Below are positions 11,774 through 20,915 of a stretch of 54,747 bases of DNA, in pieces. The position numbers and the translations under genes were made by a program. The notes beneath the pieces were generated by a model. The model ran no database searches. It was given only the letters and a program-made list of their open reading frames with translations, and was not told where the DNA came from. This DNA comes from Bartonella massiliensis. Lineage in GTDB: Bacteria > Pseudomonadota > Alphaproteobacteria > Rhizobiales > Rhizobiaceae. Location: the NCBI RefSeq assembly GCF_902150025.1, contig NZ_CABFVS010000031.1:1-54747 (forward strand), in the 5' to 3' direction. Position 1 is the stretch's first letter. The number at the start of each line of letters is the position of its first letter.

Positions 11774-11781
<8 letters not shown>

Positions 11782-12934
11782 CACCGTGGATGAAAAAAAC
11801 ATTAATGATCGCGATACCATAAAAAATGCTCAAGGAAAAAGTCAACAGAACAATGTAGGCAAAGCAATTGCGCTTATTATTCTTTTCAGTGTCTGTCTTT
11901 ATTTAGCCTATTCAACACTTGTCACAGACAAAAAACAACCAATTGAATCTTTAAAAGAAGGAAAAGTTATCAAACAAACAGAGCTTTTTCGCCCTGCAAA
12001 GCCTGTCCCCCCTCTCCTTGAACAATCCCAACAAAATAAGGCTCTTTTACCCAAAGTCGAGCTCCCATCCCCCAACATCAATCAATTAAATTCTGATGAT
12101 CCGCTGTTGGAAGCCGCACAACGTGCTCCTGTATTAGCTTATGCAAATGCACAGCAAGGCAAAACAGATGCACAAGTCAATAACGGAACTTTGCCTCACC
12201 AACAGGAAAGCAAGCCTGATGAAACAACACAACGCTTTAATCATCTTCTCAAACCCACTGTTCTTGAAGGTGTTCGTGCTTCAACCCTTGGCAATCGAAA
12301 TTATATTATCACGATGGGAACGTCTATCCCTTGTATCTTAGAAACAGCCATCAGTAGTGATCAACAAGGCTTTGCCAGTTGTATTGTCTCCAGAGATATT
12401 TTATCCGATAATAGTCGTGTTGTTCTTCTTGATAAAGGCACTCAAATTGTTGGTGAATATCGCGCTGGATTAAAAAAAGGCCAAACCCGTCTTTTTGTAC
12501 TATGGAACAGAGCCAAAACGCCCAATGGGGTCATTATATCCTTAGCTTCACCGGCAACAGACAGTTTAGGACGTTCTGGTATTGACGGTAATATTGATAA
12601 TCATTGGTTAGAGAGGATCGGCTCTGCTCTTCTGGTATCCTTGATAAAAGACGCAACAACCTATGCCAATAAACGTTTAGCCAAAAAACAAGACAAAGAA
12701 GAAAATGACACTCTCTCTTCTGGACAAAACATTGCCAATATCCTTGTCGAAAATTACGCCAATATTCCTCCCACCTTATCCAAAAACCAAGGGGAAATGG
12801 TCAACATTTTTGTTGCCCGTGATTTAGATTTTTCCAGCGTTTATAGATTAAAAGCCATTGAAAATAAAAAACAGATTATCAATCGAGCTGTTTCAAAAAA
12901 CTTTTACAAAAATTCTGCGATACCTTTAGAATGA
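11774..12934 (+). CDS. virB10: T4SS envelope-spanning scaffold VirB10
   Basis: VirB10 spans both membranes and relays ATP energy to the outer-membrane pore. The product has 386 aa. A short cytoplasmic N-terminus is followed by a single membrane helix (about residues 33-50) and a Pro/Gln-rich linker with 'RPAKPVPPLLEQ'. The C-terminal TrbI/VirB10 beta-barrel domain contains 'MGTSIPCILETAI', 'SRVVLLDKGTQIVGEYR' and 'GIDGNIDNHWLERIGSALLVS'. It overlaps virB11 by ATGA. Confidence 0.95.
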
Positions 12935-14001
12935 ACCACACCTTACTCACCATAAACAATGAAACTATCGCGATTGTTCTCACGAAACTTGAGCCAATCA
13001 GTGCTTTTTTGAAAGATGAGAGTCTTTTTGAAATTGTTATCAATCGTCCCTATCAAGTGATGACAGAAGGGATTGATGGATGGAAAACAATAGAAGCACC
13101 GGCTCTGTCTTTTAATGAGCTTATGGGAATTGCAAAGGTTGTCGCGTCTTATTCCAAGCAAAACATATCAGACAAGAACCCGATATTATCCGCAACCCTG
13201 CCAGGCAATGAGCGCATTCAAATTGTCATTCCCCCCGCTGTCGAAAAAGACACGGTTAGTATGACCATTCGTAAGCCATCATCACAAAGTTTTTCTCTCG
13301 AAGAGCTCGCTCACAAAGGTCTCTTCTCATTATGTGAGCAGGTCTCTTTCACACCATTAAATGATTATCCTTCTCGTTTTAACGAACTCAAAATCGCCGA
13401 GCATGACTTAGCCAACGCTTATTGCAATAAAGACTTTGTTTTCTTTTTAAATCAAGCTGTCAAATGCCAAAAAAATATTTTGATTGCGGGAAAAACCGGT
13501 TCGGGGAAAACAACATTATCAAAAGCATTAATCGCCAAAATCCCTCAAAACGAGCGTATTATCACCATTGAAGACACACAAGAATTGATGATACCACACC
13601 CGAACCATGTCTCAATGATCTATTCAAAAGATGGACAAGGCTTAGCCTCCGTTGGTCCCAAAGAATTGCTTGAATCATCTTTACGCATGCGTCCTGATCG
13701 CATTCTTTTGCAAGAACTTCGGGATGGTACAGCCTTTTATTATATCCGCAATGTCAATTCAGGTCATCCAGGGTCCATTACGACGGTTCATGCCTCAACA
13801 GCTCTTGCAGCCTTTGAGCAAATGACCCTTTTGGTCAAAGAAAGTGACGGGGGAAGTGATTTAGAGCGTGATGATATTAGAGGTCTATTGATTTCAATGA
13901 TTGATATCATCATCCAATGCAAACGGATTGAAGGAAAATTTAAGGTCACAGAAATTTATTATGATCCCTTCAAACAACGAAATATCTTTGGCGGGGACTA
14001 A
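12931..14001 (+). CDS. virB11: T4SS hexameric ATPase VirB11
   Basis: VirB11 is the traffic ATPase that switches the apparatus between pilus assembly and substrate transfer. The product has 356 aa. An N-terminal domain is followed by the RecA-like domain with Walker A (AGKTGSGKTT, about residues 186-195), an Asp box 'ITIEDTQEL', Walker B-like 'RILLQELRDGTAFYY' and a His box 'GHPGSITTVHAST'. It is the last gene of the virB block; biaA begins 62 bases downstream. Confidence 0.96.
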   Translation: MNHTLLTINNETIAIVLTKLEPISAFLKDESLFEIVINRPYQVMTEGIDGWKTIEAPALSFNELMGIAKVVASYSKQNISDKNPILSATLPGNERIQIVIPPAVEKDTVSMTIRKPSSQSFSLEELAHKGLFSLCEQVSFTPLNDYPSRFNELKIAEHDLANAYCNKDFVFFLNQAVKCQKNILIAGKTGSGKTTLSKALIAKIPQNERIITIEDTQELMIPHPNHVSMIYSKDGQGLASVGPKELLESSLRMRPDRILLQELRDGTAFYYIRNVNSGHPGSITTVHASTALAAFEQMTLLVKESDGGSDLERDDIRGLLISMIDIIIQCKRIEGKFKVTEIYYDPFKQRNIFGGD

Positions 14002-14063
14002 AACGGTTGAAGGCTCTTTTAAAGCAACGATTGAACATACATCGCCCATAAAAGGAAAAATGC

Positions 14064-14279
14064 ATGAAAAGCAAAACAACAGGAAACAAAGAAAACCTTT
14101 TATCGATGACAGCGGAAGAATTAAAACAACGCCGCCAAGCCGTTGATGCCGCCTTCAACACCCATACGATAGAAGGGATAAAGCTTCATTCCACAACGCT
14201 AAAAATTTTAGAAGAATACGCAAGAGGAAATATTTCACTCGAAGAATTTAATACGCTTATGGAAAACGCGCCACTATAA
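14064..14279 (+). CDS. biaA: VbhA/BiaA-type antitoxin for Fic effectors
   Basis: The product has 71 aa. It contains the class I Fic-inhibitory motif [ST]xxxE[GN] as THTIEG (about residues 33-38), then a conserved 'KILEEYARGNISLEEFNTLM' tail like VbhA. Such antitoxins insert a Glu into the Fic ATP pocket and block AMPylation. It lies immediately before the first Fic effector (12-bp gap), as antitoxin genes precede Fic toxins elsewhere. The motif looks intact although the neighbouring effectors have lost canonical Fic residues. Decayed copies are found before the second and third Fic effectors (18085-18436 and 20564-20880). Confidence 0.8.
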   Translation: MKSKTTGNKENLLSMTAEELKQRRQAVDAAFNTHTIEGIKLHSTTLKILEEYARGNISLEEFNTLMENAPL

Positions 14280-14290
14280 GGAGATTAACA

Positions 14291-15913
14291 ATGCCCAAAG
14301 CAAAAGCAAAAACCAAAAATATAGACCACCCTTCGCCCCATAATTATCTCTATCCTGGCACCCAAACACTCAAAAACAAATATGGAGAAACAGATTTAGA
14401 TCTCTTTCGGGAAAAATGTTCGCATGATATAGAAGAAGGCTTAAAAAGGCTGCGTAGAGAATCTGTTCCAGAACATTTTAATTGCCATTATCTATGCTAT
14501 ATCCATCGTCAGTTATTTAAAAACACATTTGAATGGTCTGGAAAAATCCGCTCTGTTCCCTTCACATTTTCAGACGAAAGCATTGCTTTCATGCCATTAA
14601 TGCAAAGAGCCGAATGGAACGGTGCTTTTGCAAACGATGAGGAAATCCACGAATCTTTACAAAGATTCGAGAAAACACTTGCCGAAAAAGATTATTTAAG
14701 AAGCTTAACACGCGAAAATTTTATTTCAGAAGCACTCCCACTCTTTGTCTCTCTCAAAAGTCTACACCCATTCGTAGATGGCAATGAACACGCAATACAA
14801 TTCTTTTTTGAAAATCTTGCCAAAGGAGCAGGCTATCAACTTGATTTTTCACTTGCCACGCAAAAGCGCATGATGGCCGCCTACGAAGCAGCACACCACG
14901 GCAATACACAACTGATGCAAAATCTTTTTGAAGATATCTCCAATCCAGAAAAAATATGTCTTTTACAGGAATTCATGAACCACTCAAAAGCGCTTGGACA
15001 CAATGTGAATAATCGTCTTGTTATGGCTGCAAAAGAAGATGAAATCTACACTGGAATTTATAAAGGTGCGACTTTAAACGGATTTATGCTCGATGTGGAA
15101 GGGATGTACATCATCGGCAACAAAGCAGATCTCACACCAGAACAACTCAAAACATTAACACCTGGTGAAAAATTGACCTTTAAAGTCCCTAAAACCGACA
15201 GCATTCTCATTCCAGGAGAAAGCTTAGCCCCTTTGACAAAAAATGAAATGGCCGAAATGGTTGCAGAAGATGCTTGTGTCCAAACAGCGCGAAACCAAAT
15301 TCAAAAGTTGGCAAAAATTGTTTATGGTAATAAAAAAACATTAGACGAGCAGATAGTCGCAATGATTAAAAATCCAAGCTTAAGCCAACAGCTCGCTGAA
15401 CGAATTGAAAGGACACCAGACTCTGTTGCGCATCTTGCAGGTTTGAGTTTATGTGGACTACAAAATCAGACACGTGCAAACGCTAAAAATCATGTTGAGA
15501 TGCTCTGTAGTGCCGTTGTCAATTTTGCGCATGCCGTACAACATGCTAAAAAAGAAATTACTCAAGAACATGCAACAGAACAAAAACGCCGTGCAAAAAT
15601 AGTAGAAACTCCAAGTAAAAACTTGCAAGATCTCCTCACCTTGCCAAAAGAAATTCAGCAAGAAGCTTTAGCAAAAAATCCTATCCTTCAAAAAGAGCTG
15701 ACCAACTTTGTCAAAAACATCAATAGCCGTCTCTCAGAAACTGATCATAAAACTGTCAAAAATAATGCGTATGAAACATTAGCTCAAAGCTTTGGTGTAT
15801 CAGAAAATAAAGCCAAGCAAATTACACAAATCGTTAAGCAAGCCAAAGAAGCACACCAGCAAACCTATACACACACCGTCAACCGTTCAAATGTACTCGC
15901 TATGGCCAGCTAA
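14291..15913 (+). CDS. bepA: Fic-OB-BID type IV effector in the bepA position
   Basis: Product of 540 aa with the standard Bep plan: Fic domain (about residues 15-215), OB fold (about 235-305) and BID domain (about 320-435), followed by a tail ending in LAMAS. BID plus tail forms the secretion signal for VirD4/VirB. The Fic motif at 159-170 reads HPFVDGNEHAIQ. The catalytic His, Phe, Asp and first GN are kept, but the GNGRxxR end (anion hole and phosphate-binding Arg) is lost. AMPylation of the usual kind is therefore doubtful. The next Fic effector has almost the same altered motif. The start ATG 14291 follows AAGGAGATT. The symbol rests on position between virB11 and virD4; the sequence is closest to its neighbour at 18449. 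Confidence 0.85.
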   Translation: MPKAKAKTKNIDHPSPHNYLYPGTQTLKNKYGETDLDLFREKCSHDIEEGLKRLRRESVPEHFNCHYLCYIHRQLFKNTFEWSGKIRSVPFTFSDESIAFMPLMQRAEWNGAFANDEEIHESLQRFEKTLAEKDYLRSLTRENFISEALPLFVSLKSLHPFVDGNEHAIQFFFENLAKGAGYQLDFSLATQKRMMAAYEAAHHGNTQLMQNLFEDISNPEKICLLQEFMNHSKALGHNVNNRLVMAAKEDEIYTGIYKGATLNGFMLDVEGMYIIGNKADLTPEQLKTLTPGEKLTFKVPKTDSILIPGESLAPLTKNEMAEMVAEDACVQTARNQIQKLAKIVYGNKKTLDEQIVAMIKNPSLSQQLAERIERTPDSVAHLAGLSLCGLQNQTRANAKNHVEMLCSAVVNFAHAVQHAKKEITQEHATEQKRRAKIVETPSKNLQDLLTLPKEIQQEALAKNPILQKELTNFVKNINSRLSETDHKTVKNNAYETLAQSFGVSENKAKQITQIVKQAKEAHQQTYTHTVNRSNVLAMAS

Positions 15914-16061
15914 GAATGAATAAAACCTTTCTCTTTCACGAGAAGAGTGCATAAACGAAAACGGATTAATGTTATCTGCACCTTTGTAAAAAGAGAGTAT
16001 TACACCCTTTAAAAAAGAGTATTTCACAGCATATTCTAAAGAGAATTGAAAGTAAAATACA

Positions 16062-18038
16062 ATGAAATATACCAAGACACAAATGGTCCTTATTTTAGCC
16101 CCCATTGCTTTAGGTGCTTTAACGATATTTCTTGTCCCTCATTTTTTATTGCTAATAACAAATGGACTAAGGAGTGATCAAGTTTATTGGACTCTTCGTT
16201 CAGAGCCTTTATTAGTTCTAGCCCTAACAGCTGCTGTTTCACTGTTTTATAGTCTCTCGCAAAAACTGCATTTACGTAAAACAATCACTTTTGTTTCCCT
16301 AGTCTTTTTTGTCATCATTGCTCTTTACTATATTGGAGGTGAAATAAAACGTTTAAGCCCCTATGTTGGTCAACAAGGAATAACGTGGAGCTATGCACTT
16401 CAATTCATGGATCCCATGATTGTCTTTGGCATTATCATTGGTGCTTTTTTTTCCATCATTCAATTCATCACAACCTCTCCCCCTAAAAATAAGGTCAAGC
16501 GTGCAAGAAAAGGTGTTTTTGGTGATGCCTCATGGATGAATTTAAGAGAAGCAGCAAAAATTTTTCCTGCCAATGGGCAAATTGTTGTGGGGGAAAGATA
16601 CCGTGTTGATCAAGATAATGTATGCAAAATTCCCTTTGCCCCTGGCAATAAAGCAACATGGGGAAAGGGTGGAAGTGCACCTTTGCTAACCTTTAATCTT
16701 GATTTTGGTTCAACCCATATGATCTTTTTTGCTGGTTCTGGTGGTTATAAAACCACAAGCACAGTGGTTCCTACGTGTTTAACCTATCCAGGTTCTGTTG
16801 TTTGTCTTGATCCTTCAACAGAAGTAGCTCCAATGGTAAAATTTGCGCGTCAAAAAATGGGCAATAGAAATGTTATTGTTCTTGATCCCAATTCACTTTT
16901 AACAAAAAGTTTTAATGTCATCGATTGGCTTTTAGATGACAGCGTACCACGCACACAACGTGAAGCCAATATTGTTAGCTTTTCCAAATTGCTTCTTACA
17001 GATAAAAAATCAGACAATTCTTCAGCGGAATATTTCTCAACACAAGCCCATAATCTTTTAACAGCTCTTCTTGCTCACGTCATATTTTCTGATGAATATG
17101 AAAACGAGGAGCGCAATTTAAAAACATTGCGTGGAATTCTCTCTCAATCAGAAACAGCCGTTGTCAATCAATTACGCATGATTCAAGACACAACCCCTTC
17201 TCCTTTTATTCGTGAAATGGTGGGTATTTTTACAGAAATGGCAGAACAAACCTTTTCAGGAGTCTATACAACCGCCTCAAAAGATACCCAATGGCTTTCT
17301 TTGTCCAATTACGCAAATCTTGTTTGCGGCAATGATTTTTCCTCTTCAGATATCACAGATGGCAATACAGATGTTTTTCTCAATCTCCCTGCCAGCATTT
17401 TAAACAGTTATCCAGCAATCGGACGTGTGATTATTGGTGCCTTTCTCAATGCCATGGTTACAGCAGACGGTAATTATAAAAAACGTGTTTTATTTGTCTT
17501 AGACGAAGTTGATCTTCTAGGCTATATGAATATTTTAGAAGAAGCACGTGATCGTGGACGTAAATACGGAACGTCCTTGATGCTTTTTTATCAATCCTCT
17601 GGTCAGTTAGTCAATCACTTTGGAGAAGCAGGAGCACGTTCATGGTTTGAAAGCTGCTCCTTTGTCAGCTATGCTGCCATTAAAGATCTTCAAACAGCGA
17701 AAGACATTTCAGAACGCTGTGGACAAATGACCGTTGAAGTCACCGGAACGAATAAATCAAGAGGCTTATCTTTAGGAAAGAGTTCTTACAACATCAATTA
17801 TCAACAAAGAGCTCTCATTTTACCCCACGAAGTTATTCAAGAAATGCGTCAAGATGAACAAATTATTCTTATGCAAGGGCAACCTCCTTTGCGATGTGGT
17901 CGCGCCATCTATTTCAGAAGAAAAGAAATGTTAGCCGCAGCTGCAAAAAACCGCTTTGCTCCGCAAAAAAAAACTAAAAACCATTCTCTTATAGAGACCA
18001 TGATGCATCAAAACAAGAACGGCAATATTAAAGAGTAA
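16062..18038 (+). CDS. virD4: T4SS coupling protein VirD4
   Basis: VirD4 recruits BID-tagged effectors to the secretion channel. The product has 658 aa. Three to four N-terminal membrane helices (about residues 7-140) precede a TraG/VirD4 ATPase domain with Walker A FAGSGGYKTTS (about 223-233), Walker B VLFVLDEVDLLG (about 473-484) and 'MLFYQSSGQL' near the C-terminal motor half. It sits between two Fic effectors rather than inside virB. Part of its 3' end is duplicated as a relic at about 20190-20545. Confidence 0.95.
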   Translation: MKYTKTQMVLILAPIALGALTIFLVPHFLLLITNGLRSDQVYWTLRSEPLLVLALTAAVSLFYSLSQKLHLRKTITFVSLVFFVIIALYYIGGEIKRLSPYVGQQGITWSYALQFMDPMIVFGIIIGAFFSIIQFITTSPPKNKVKRARKGVFGDASWMNLREAAKIFPANGQIVVGERYRVDQDNVCKIPFAPGNKATWGKGGSAPLLTFNLDFGSTHMIFFAGSGGYKTTSTVVPTCLTYPGSVVCLDPSTEVAPMVKFARQKMGNRNVIVLDPNSLLTKSFNVIDWLLDDSVPRTQREANIVSFSKLLLTDKKSDNSSAEYFSTQAHNLLTALLAHVIFSDEYENEERNLKTLRGILSQSETAVVNQLRMIQDTTPSPFIREMVGIFTEMAEQTFSGVYTTASKDTQWLSLSNYANLVCGNDFSSSDITDGNTDVFLNLPASILNSYPAIGRVIIGAFLNAMVTADGNYKKRVLFVLDEVDLLGYMNILEEARDRGRKYGTSLMLFYQSSGQLVNHFGEAGARSWFESCSFVSYAAIKDLQTAKDISERCGQMTVEVTGTNKSRGLSLGKSSYNINYQQRALILPHEVIQEMRQDEQIILMQGQPPLRCGRAIYFRRKEMLAAAAKNRFAPQKKTKNHSLIETMMHQNKNGNIKE

Positions 18039-18084
18039 AACAAAGATTCTGTTTTATAAAAAACCATAAACAAGGAGTTTCCAT

Positions 18085-18436
18085 ATGATCCAGCAAGAAA
18101 AATATGGGGGGAAAAACTCTTTGAAAGGGGCTTTTATGTATGCACTCATAAAACTTAATATCCTTTATAAAACATCTCAAAATCTCCAAACAATGAAACC
18201 ATATCTCTGCCTTGAAATACCTATCAAAAAGCTTTTGAAGGCAACGCGTTTATAAGAAAATCATCTCAAACAACAGAAGAGCAAAAGCGCTAAAAGAAGG
18301 ATTAATACAAACAAAAACATCCATAAATTTGAGGGGACTTTATTCCCTCACTCAATGCTCAAAATCTTAAAAAATACGCGAGGGGAAATATTTCACGAGA
18401 AGAATTTAACACTCTCATGATCAGCGTAACATTATA
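18085..18436 (+). pseudogene. decayed antitoxin (biaA-like) region before the second Fic effector
   Basis: A short frame beginning MIQQEKYGGKNSLK runs to a stop near 18255. The same opening (MTEQEKYRGKKFLK) recurs at 20564. Near the end, in a broken frame, LKKYARGNISREEFNTLM (about 18367-18421) reproduces the C-terminal tail of biaA, and a TAA at 18434-18436 sits 12 bases before the next effector, exactly as for biaA and bepA. The inhibitory-motif half is unrecognisable. I read this as a second antitoxin copy that has decayed. Confidence 0.7.
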
Positions 18437-18448
18437 AGGAATGGAACA

Positions 18449-20083
18449 ATGCCAAAAGCAAAAGCAAAAACAAAAAATATATCCCCCGCTTCTCCCCATC
18501 ATTATATCTATCCCGGTACTCAAATACTCAAAAATAAATATGGAGAAACAGATTTAAAAAGCTTTCTGGAAAAATGCTCACATGATAGAGAACAAGCGTT
18601 AGTGAATCTGCGTGAAGAATCTCTACCAGAATATTTTGATAGCTCTTATCTCTGCCATATCCATTATGAGTTGTTTAAAAATACCTTTGAATGGGCTGGA
18701 TATTTGCGCCATACTCCCTTCACATTTGCAGACGGTAGCGTTGCTGCCATGCCAGAAATGAAAAGAAGCGAATGGGGCAATAATTTTGCAACTAGTGAAG
18801 AAATCCCCAAACTCTTACAAAATTTAGAGCAAATACTTGCCGAAAAAGACAATTTGCAAGACTTAACGCGCGAAGAATTTGTCGTGGAAGCAACGAGTTT
18901 ATTTCATTCTCTTCACAAAATTCACCCATTCATAGATGGCAATGAACACGCAGAACAAATCTTTTTTGAAAAACTCGCCAAAGCCGCAGGACATCCGCTT
19001 GACTTTTCGCTTGCCACACAACAACGTGTGATGGCAGCCTGTACTGAAGCCATACAATATAGCAATACACAACTGTTGAAAGATCTTTTTGAAGATATCT
19101 CCAATCCAGAAAGAATGCGTCTTTTAAAAGAGTTTATGGACCACTCAAGCAATACGGGACTCAACGTGAATGAGCGCCTTGTTATGACGGCAAAGGCAGG
19201 AGAAACCTATATGGGAACCTATAAAGGTTGTTATGCAGAATGTTTTGTGCTTGATATGCAAGGTACTTACATCATCGGTAACAAAGATGATCTCACCCCA
19301 GAACGATTAAAATCATTAAAACCCGGTGATATCATTACCTTTACCACCCCAAAAGCCGCAGAATTAAAAACCACACTCATTCCAAAAGAGACATTAGCGC
19401 CTCTCACAAAAAGTGAATGTGACAAAACGGTTGCGTTAGATAGTTATGTCCTTCAAGCTCAAAAGCAAATCCGAGAACACGCAAAAGCTGTTTATGGTAA
19501 CGCAAACACATTAAACCAACAGATAGAAGAGATGACTAAAAATCCAGAATTAGGCCGACAGCTTGCTCATCAGATTCAACAGGCACCGCACTCTATTGCT
19601 CCTCTAGCAGGTTTGAGTATATGCGGTTTCCAAAATCCCGCACGTATACAGGCTCGAAATTATCTCAATCATCTCTCTCTTGCAGTTGAAAATTATGCCT
19701 ATACTGTGGAAGCTACCTCTAACGTCGTCACTCGAAACCATAAAATTAAACAGGAACGCCTTGGAAAAGCGATAGAGAATCCCAGTCAAAACTTGCAAAA
19801 CCTTTTTGCCTTATCACCAGAACAACAAAGAGAAAACTTGTCTCAATCTCCTCAATTGTACAAAGAACTCCGCACTTTTATAACCAATTTAGAACATCGT
19901 CTCTCAACAAACGAGTGGAGTGCGATAAAAAACAAAGATTATGAAACACTTGCCCAAAGTATTGGTGTATCAGAACACAAAGCACGAGAAATTACCAACA
20001 CTATTCAAAAAGCCAAAGAAGCGCATAAACAAAGCTATACATATGCACAAACTCGCTCAAATGCGCTCTCTATTGCCAGCTAA
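18449..20083 (+). CDS. bepB: Fic-OB-BID type IV effector in the bepB position
   Basis: Product of 544 aa, strongly similar to the effector at 14291 over its whole length; both begin MPKAKAKTKNI. The Fic domain carries HPFIDGNEHAEQ (residues 159-170): the catalytic His and acidic residue are present, but the GNGRxxR end is replaced. An OB fold (about 235-305) and BID domain (about 325-435) follow, with a tail ending LSIAS. The start ATG 18449 follows AAGGAATGG. The gene lies directly after virD4 and a decayed antitoxin copy, and virD4 relics lie after it. Function is unknown; the altered motif argues against classical AMPylation. Confidence 0.82.
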   Translation: MPKAKAKTKNISPASPHHYIYPGTQILKNKYGETDLKSFLEKCSHDREQALVNLREESLPEYFDSSYLCHIHYELFKNTFEWAGYLRHTPFTFADGSVAAMPEMKRSEWGNNFATSEEIPKLLQNLEQILAEKDNLQDLTREEFVVEATSLFHSLHKIHPFIDGNEHAEQIFFEKLAKAAGHPLDFSLATQQRVMAACTEAIQYSNTQLLKDLFEDISNPERMRLLKEFMDHSSNTGLNVNERLVMTAKAGETYMGTYKGCYAECFVLDMQGTYIIGNKDDLTPERLKSLKPGDIITFTTPKAAELKTTLIPKETLAPLTKSECDKTVALDSYVLQAQKQIREHAKAVYGNANTLNQQIEEMTKNPELGRQLAHQIQQAPHSIAPLAGLSICGFQNPARIQARNYLNHLSLAVENYAYTVEATSNVVTRNHKIKQERLGKAIENPSQNLQNLFALSPEQQRENLSQSPQLYKELRTFITNLEHRLSTNEWSAIKNKDYETLAQSIGVSEHKAREITNTIQKAKEAHKQSYTYAQTRSNALSIAS

Positions 20084-20189
20084 AAAGTATAAGGCCTTAT
20101 GATTTAAACACCCATGGAAAAGAAATGTTTTGACGCTGTTCTCTCCATGAAAAAAGAGCACTTAAGTGCCCTATCATCAATTTTGTAAA

Positions 20190-20545
20190 GAGCATGGATG
20201 CCATCCATGATGACAGCTGTCGGTAACTATAAAAGGCGTATTTTGTTTATCTTAGATAAAATAGATTTTTATGGTTATATCAATATTTCACACTGATTTT
20301 ACCGCATGAAATTATTCAAAAAATGCACCAAGATAAATAAATTATCCTTATGTAAAGCCTCCCCCCTTTACGATGTGATCGCATGATCTATTTTAAAGGG
20401 TGAGAAATGTTAGCGGCTGCTGAAAAGACCTTGTTTGCACTCAAAGCACAGAAAAGTTAAAAACAGCTGCTTGCCGGAGATCATGCATTAAAACAAAAAC
20501 AACATCAAAGAATAAAAGCACAGGTTTTGTTTCATACAAGCCCAT
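20190..20545 (+). pseudogene. virD4: relic of a duplicated virD4 3' end
   Basis: The frame fragments read GNYKRRILFILDKIDFYGYIN, then after a deletion LPHEIIQKMHQDK, then RCDRMIYFK and EMLAAAEK. These match virD4 residues around 470-485 and 585-640 in order. The DNA match continues past the virD4 stop into its downstream region (ATCATGCATTAAAACAAAAAC against ATGATGCATCAAAACAAGAAC). In-frame stops and an internal loss of about 280 bp show it is dead. It implies that virD4 was duplicated together with a Fic effector. Confidence 0.85.
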
Positions 20546-20563
20546 AAAGTAAGGAATTCCCGC

Positions 20564-20880
20564 GTGACTGAGCAAGAAAAATATAGGGGAAAGAAATTCT
20601 TGAAGACTGTTGTTATGCGTGTGCCAAGCCAGCCAAATATTTTTTATGAAGCGCCCTCCCCATCACCAAACAATGCATACCAACCATATCTACGCTTTGA
20701 GATTCCCATCAAGAAACTTTTGAAGGCAACGCCTTTACAGGAAACTTGCCGTCTCTCTCTACAAAAAAATAAAAAGACAATATGCATGAATTTAAGGGAT
20801 CTCTTTTCTCTCATAACACTCAAAGTCTCAAAAGAACACGCAAAGGGGGATTTTCAACATGGCCCACGTTTAAGACGCGC
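20564..20880 (+). pseudogene. decayed antitoxin-region copy before bepC
   Basis: A GTG-started frame (MTEQEKYRGKKFLK) shares its opening and 'EIPIKKLLKAT' with the relic at 18085. Further on, MHEFKGSLFSHNTQSLKRTRKGGFST in another frame aligns with the biaA-like tail in the 18352-18410 relic. The frame also runs on to about 20941 by chance. I regard it as a third, more eroded copy of the biaA-side module rather than a working gene. Confidence 0.55.
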
Positions 20881-20915
20881 CTTAACCACCACCCTAGCTT
20901 TTCAGGAGAAACGAT

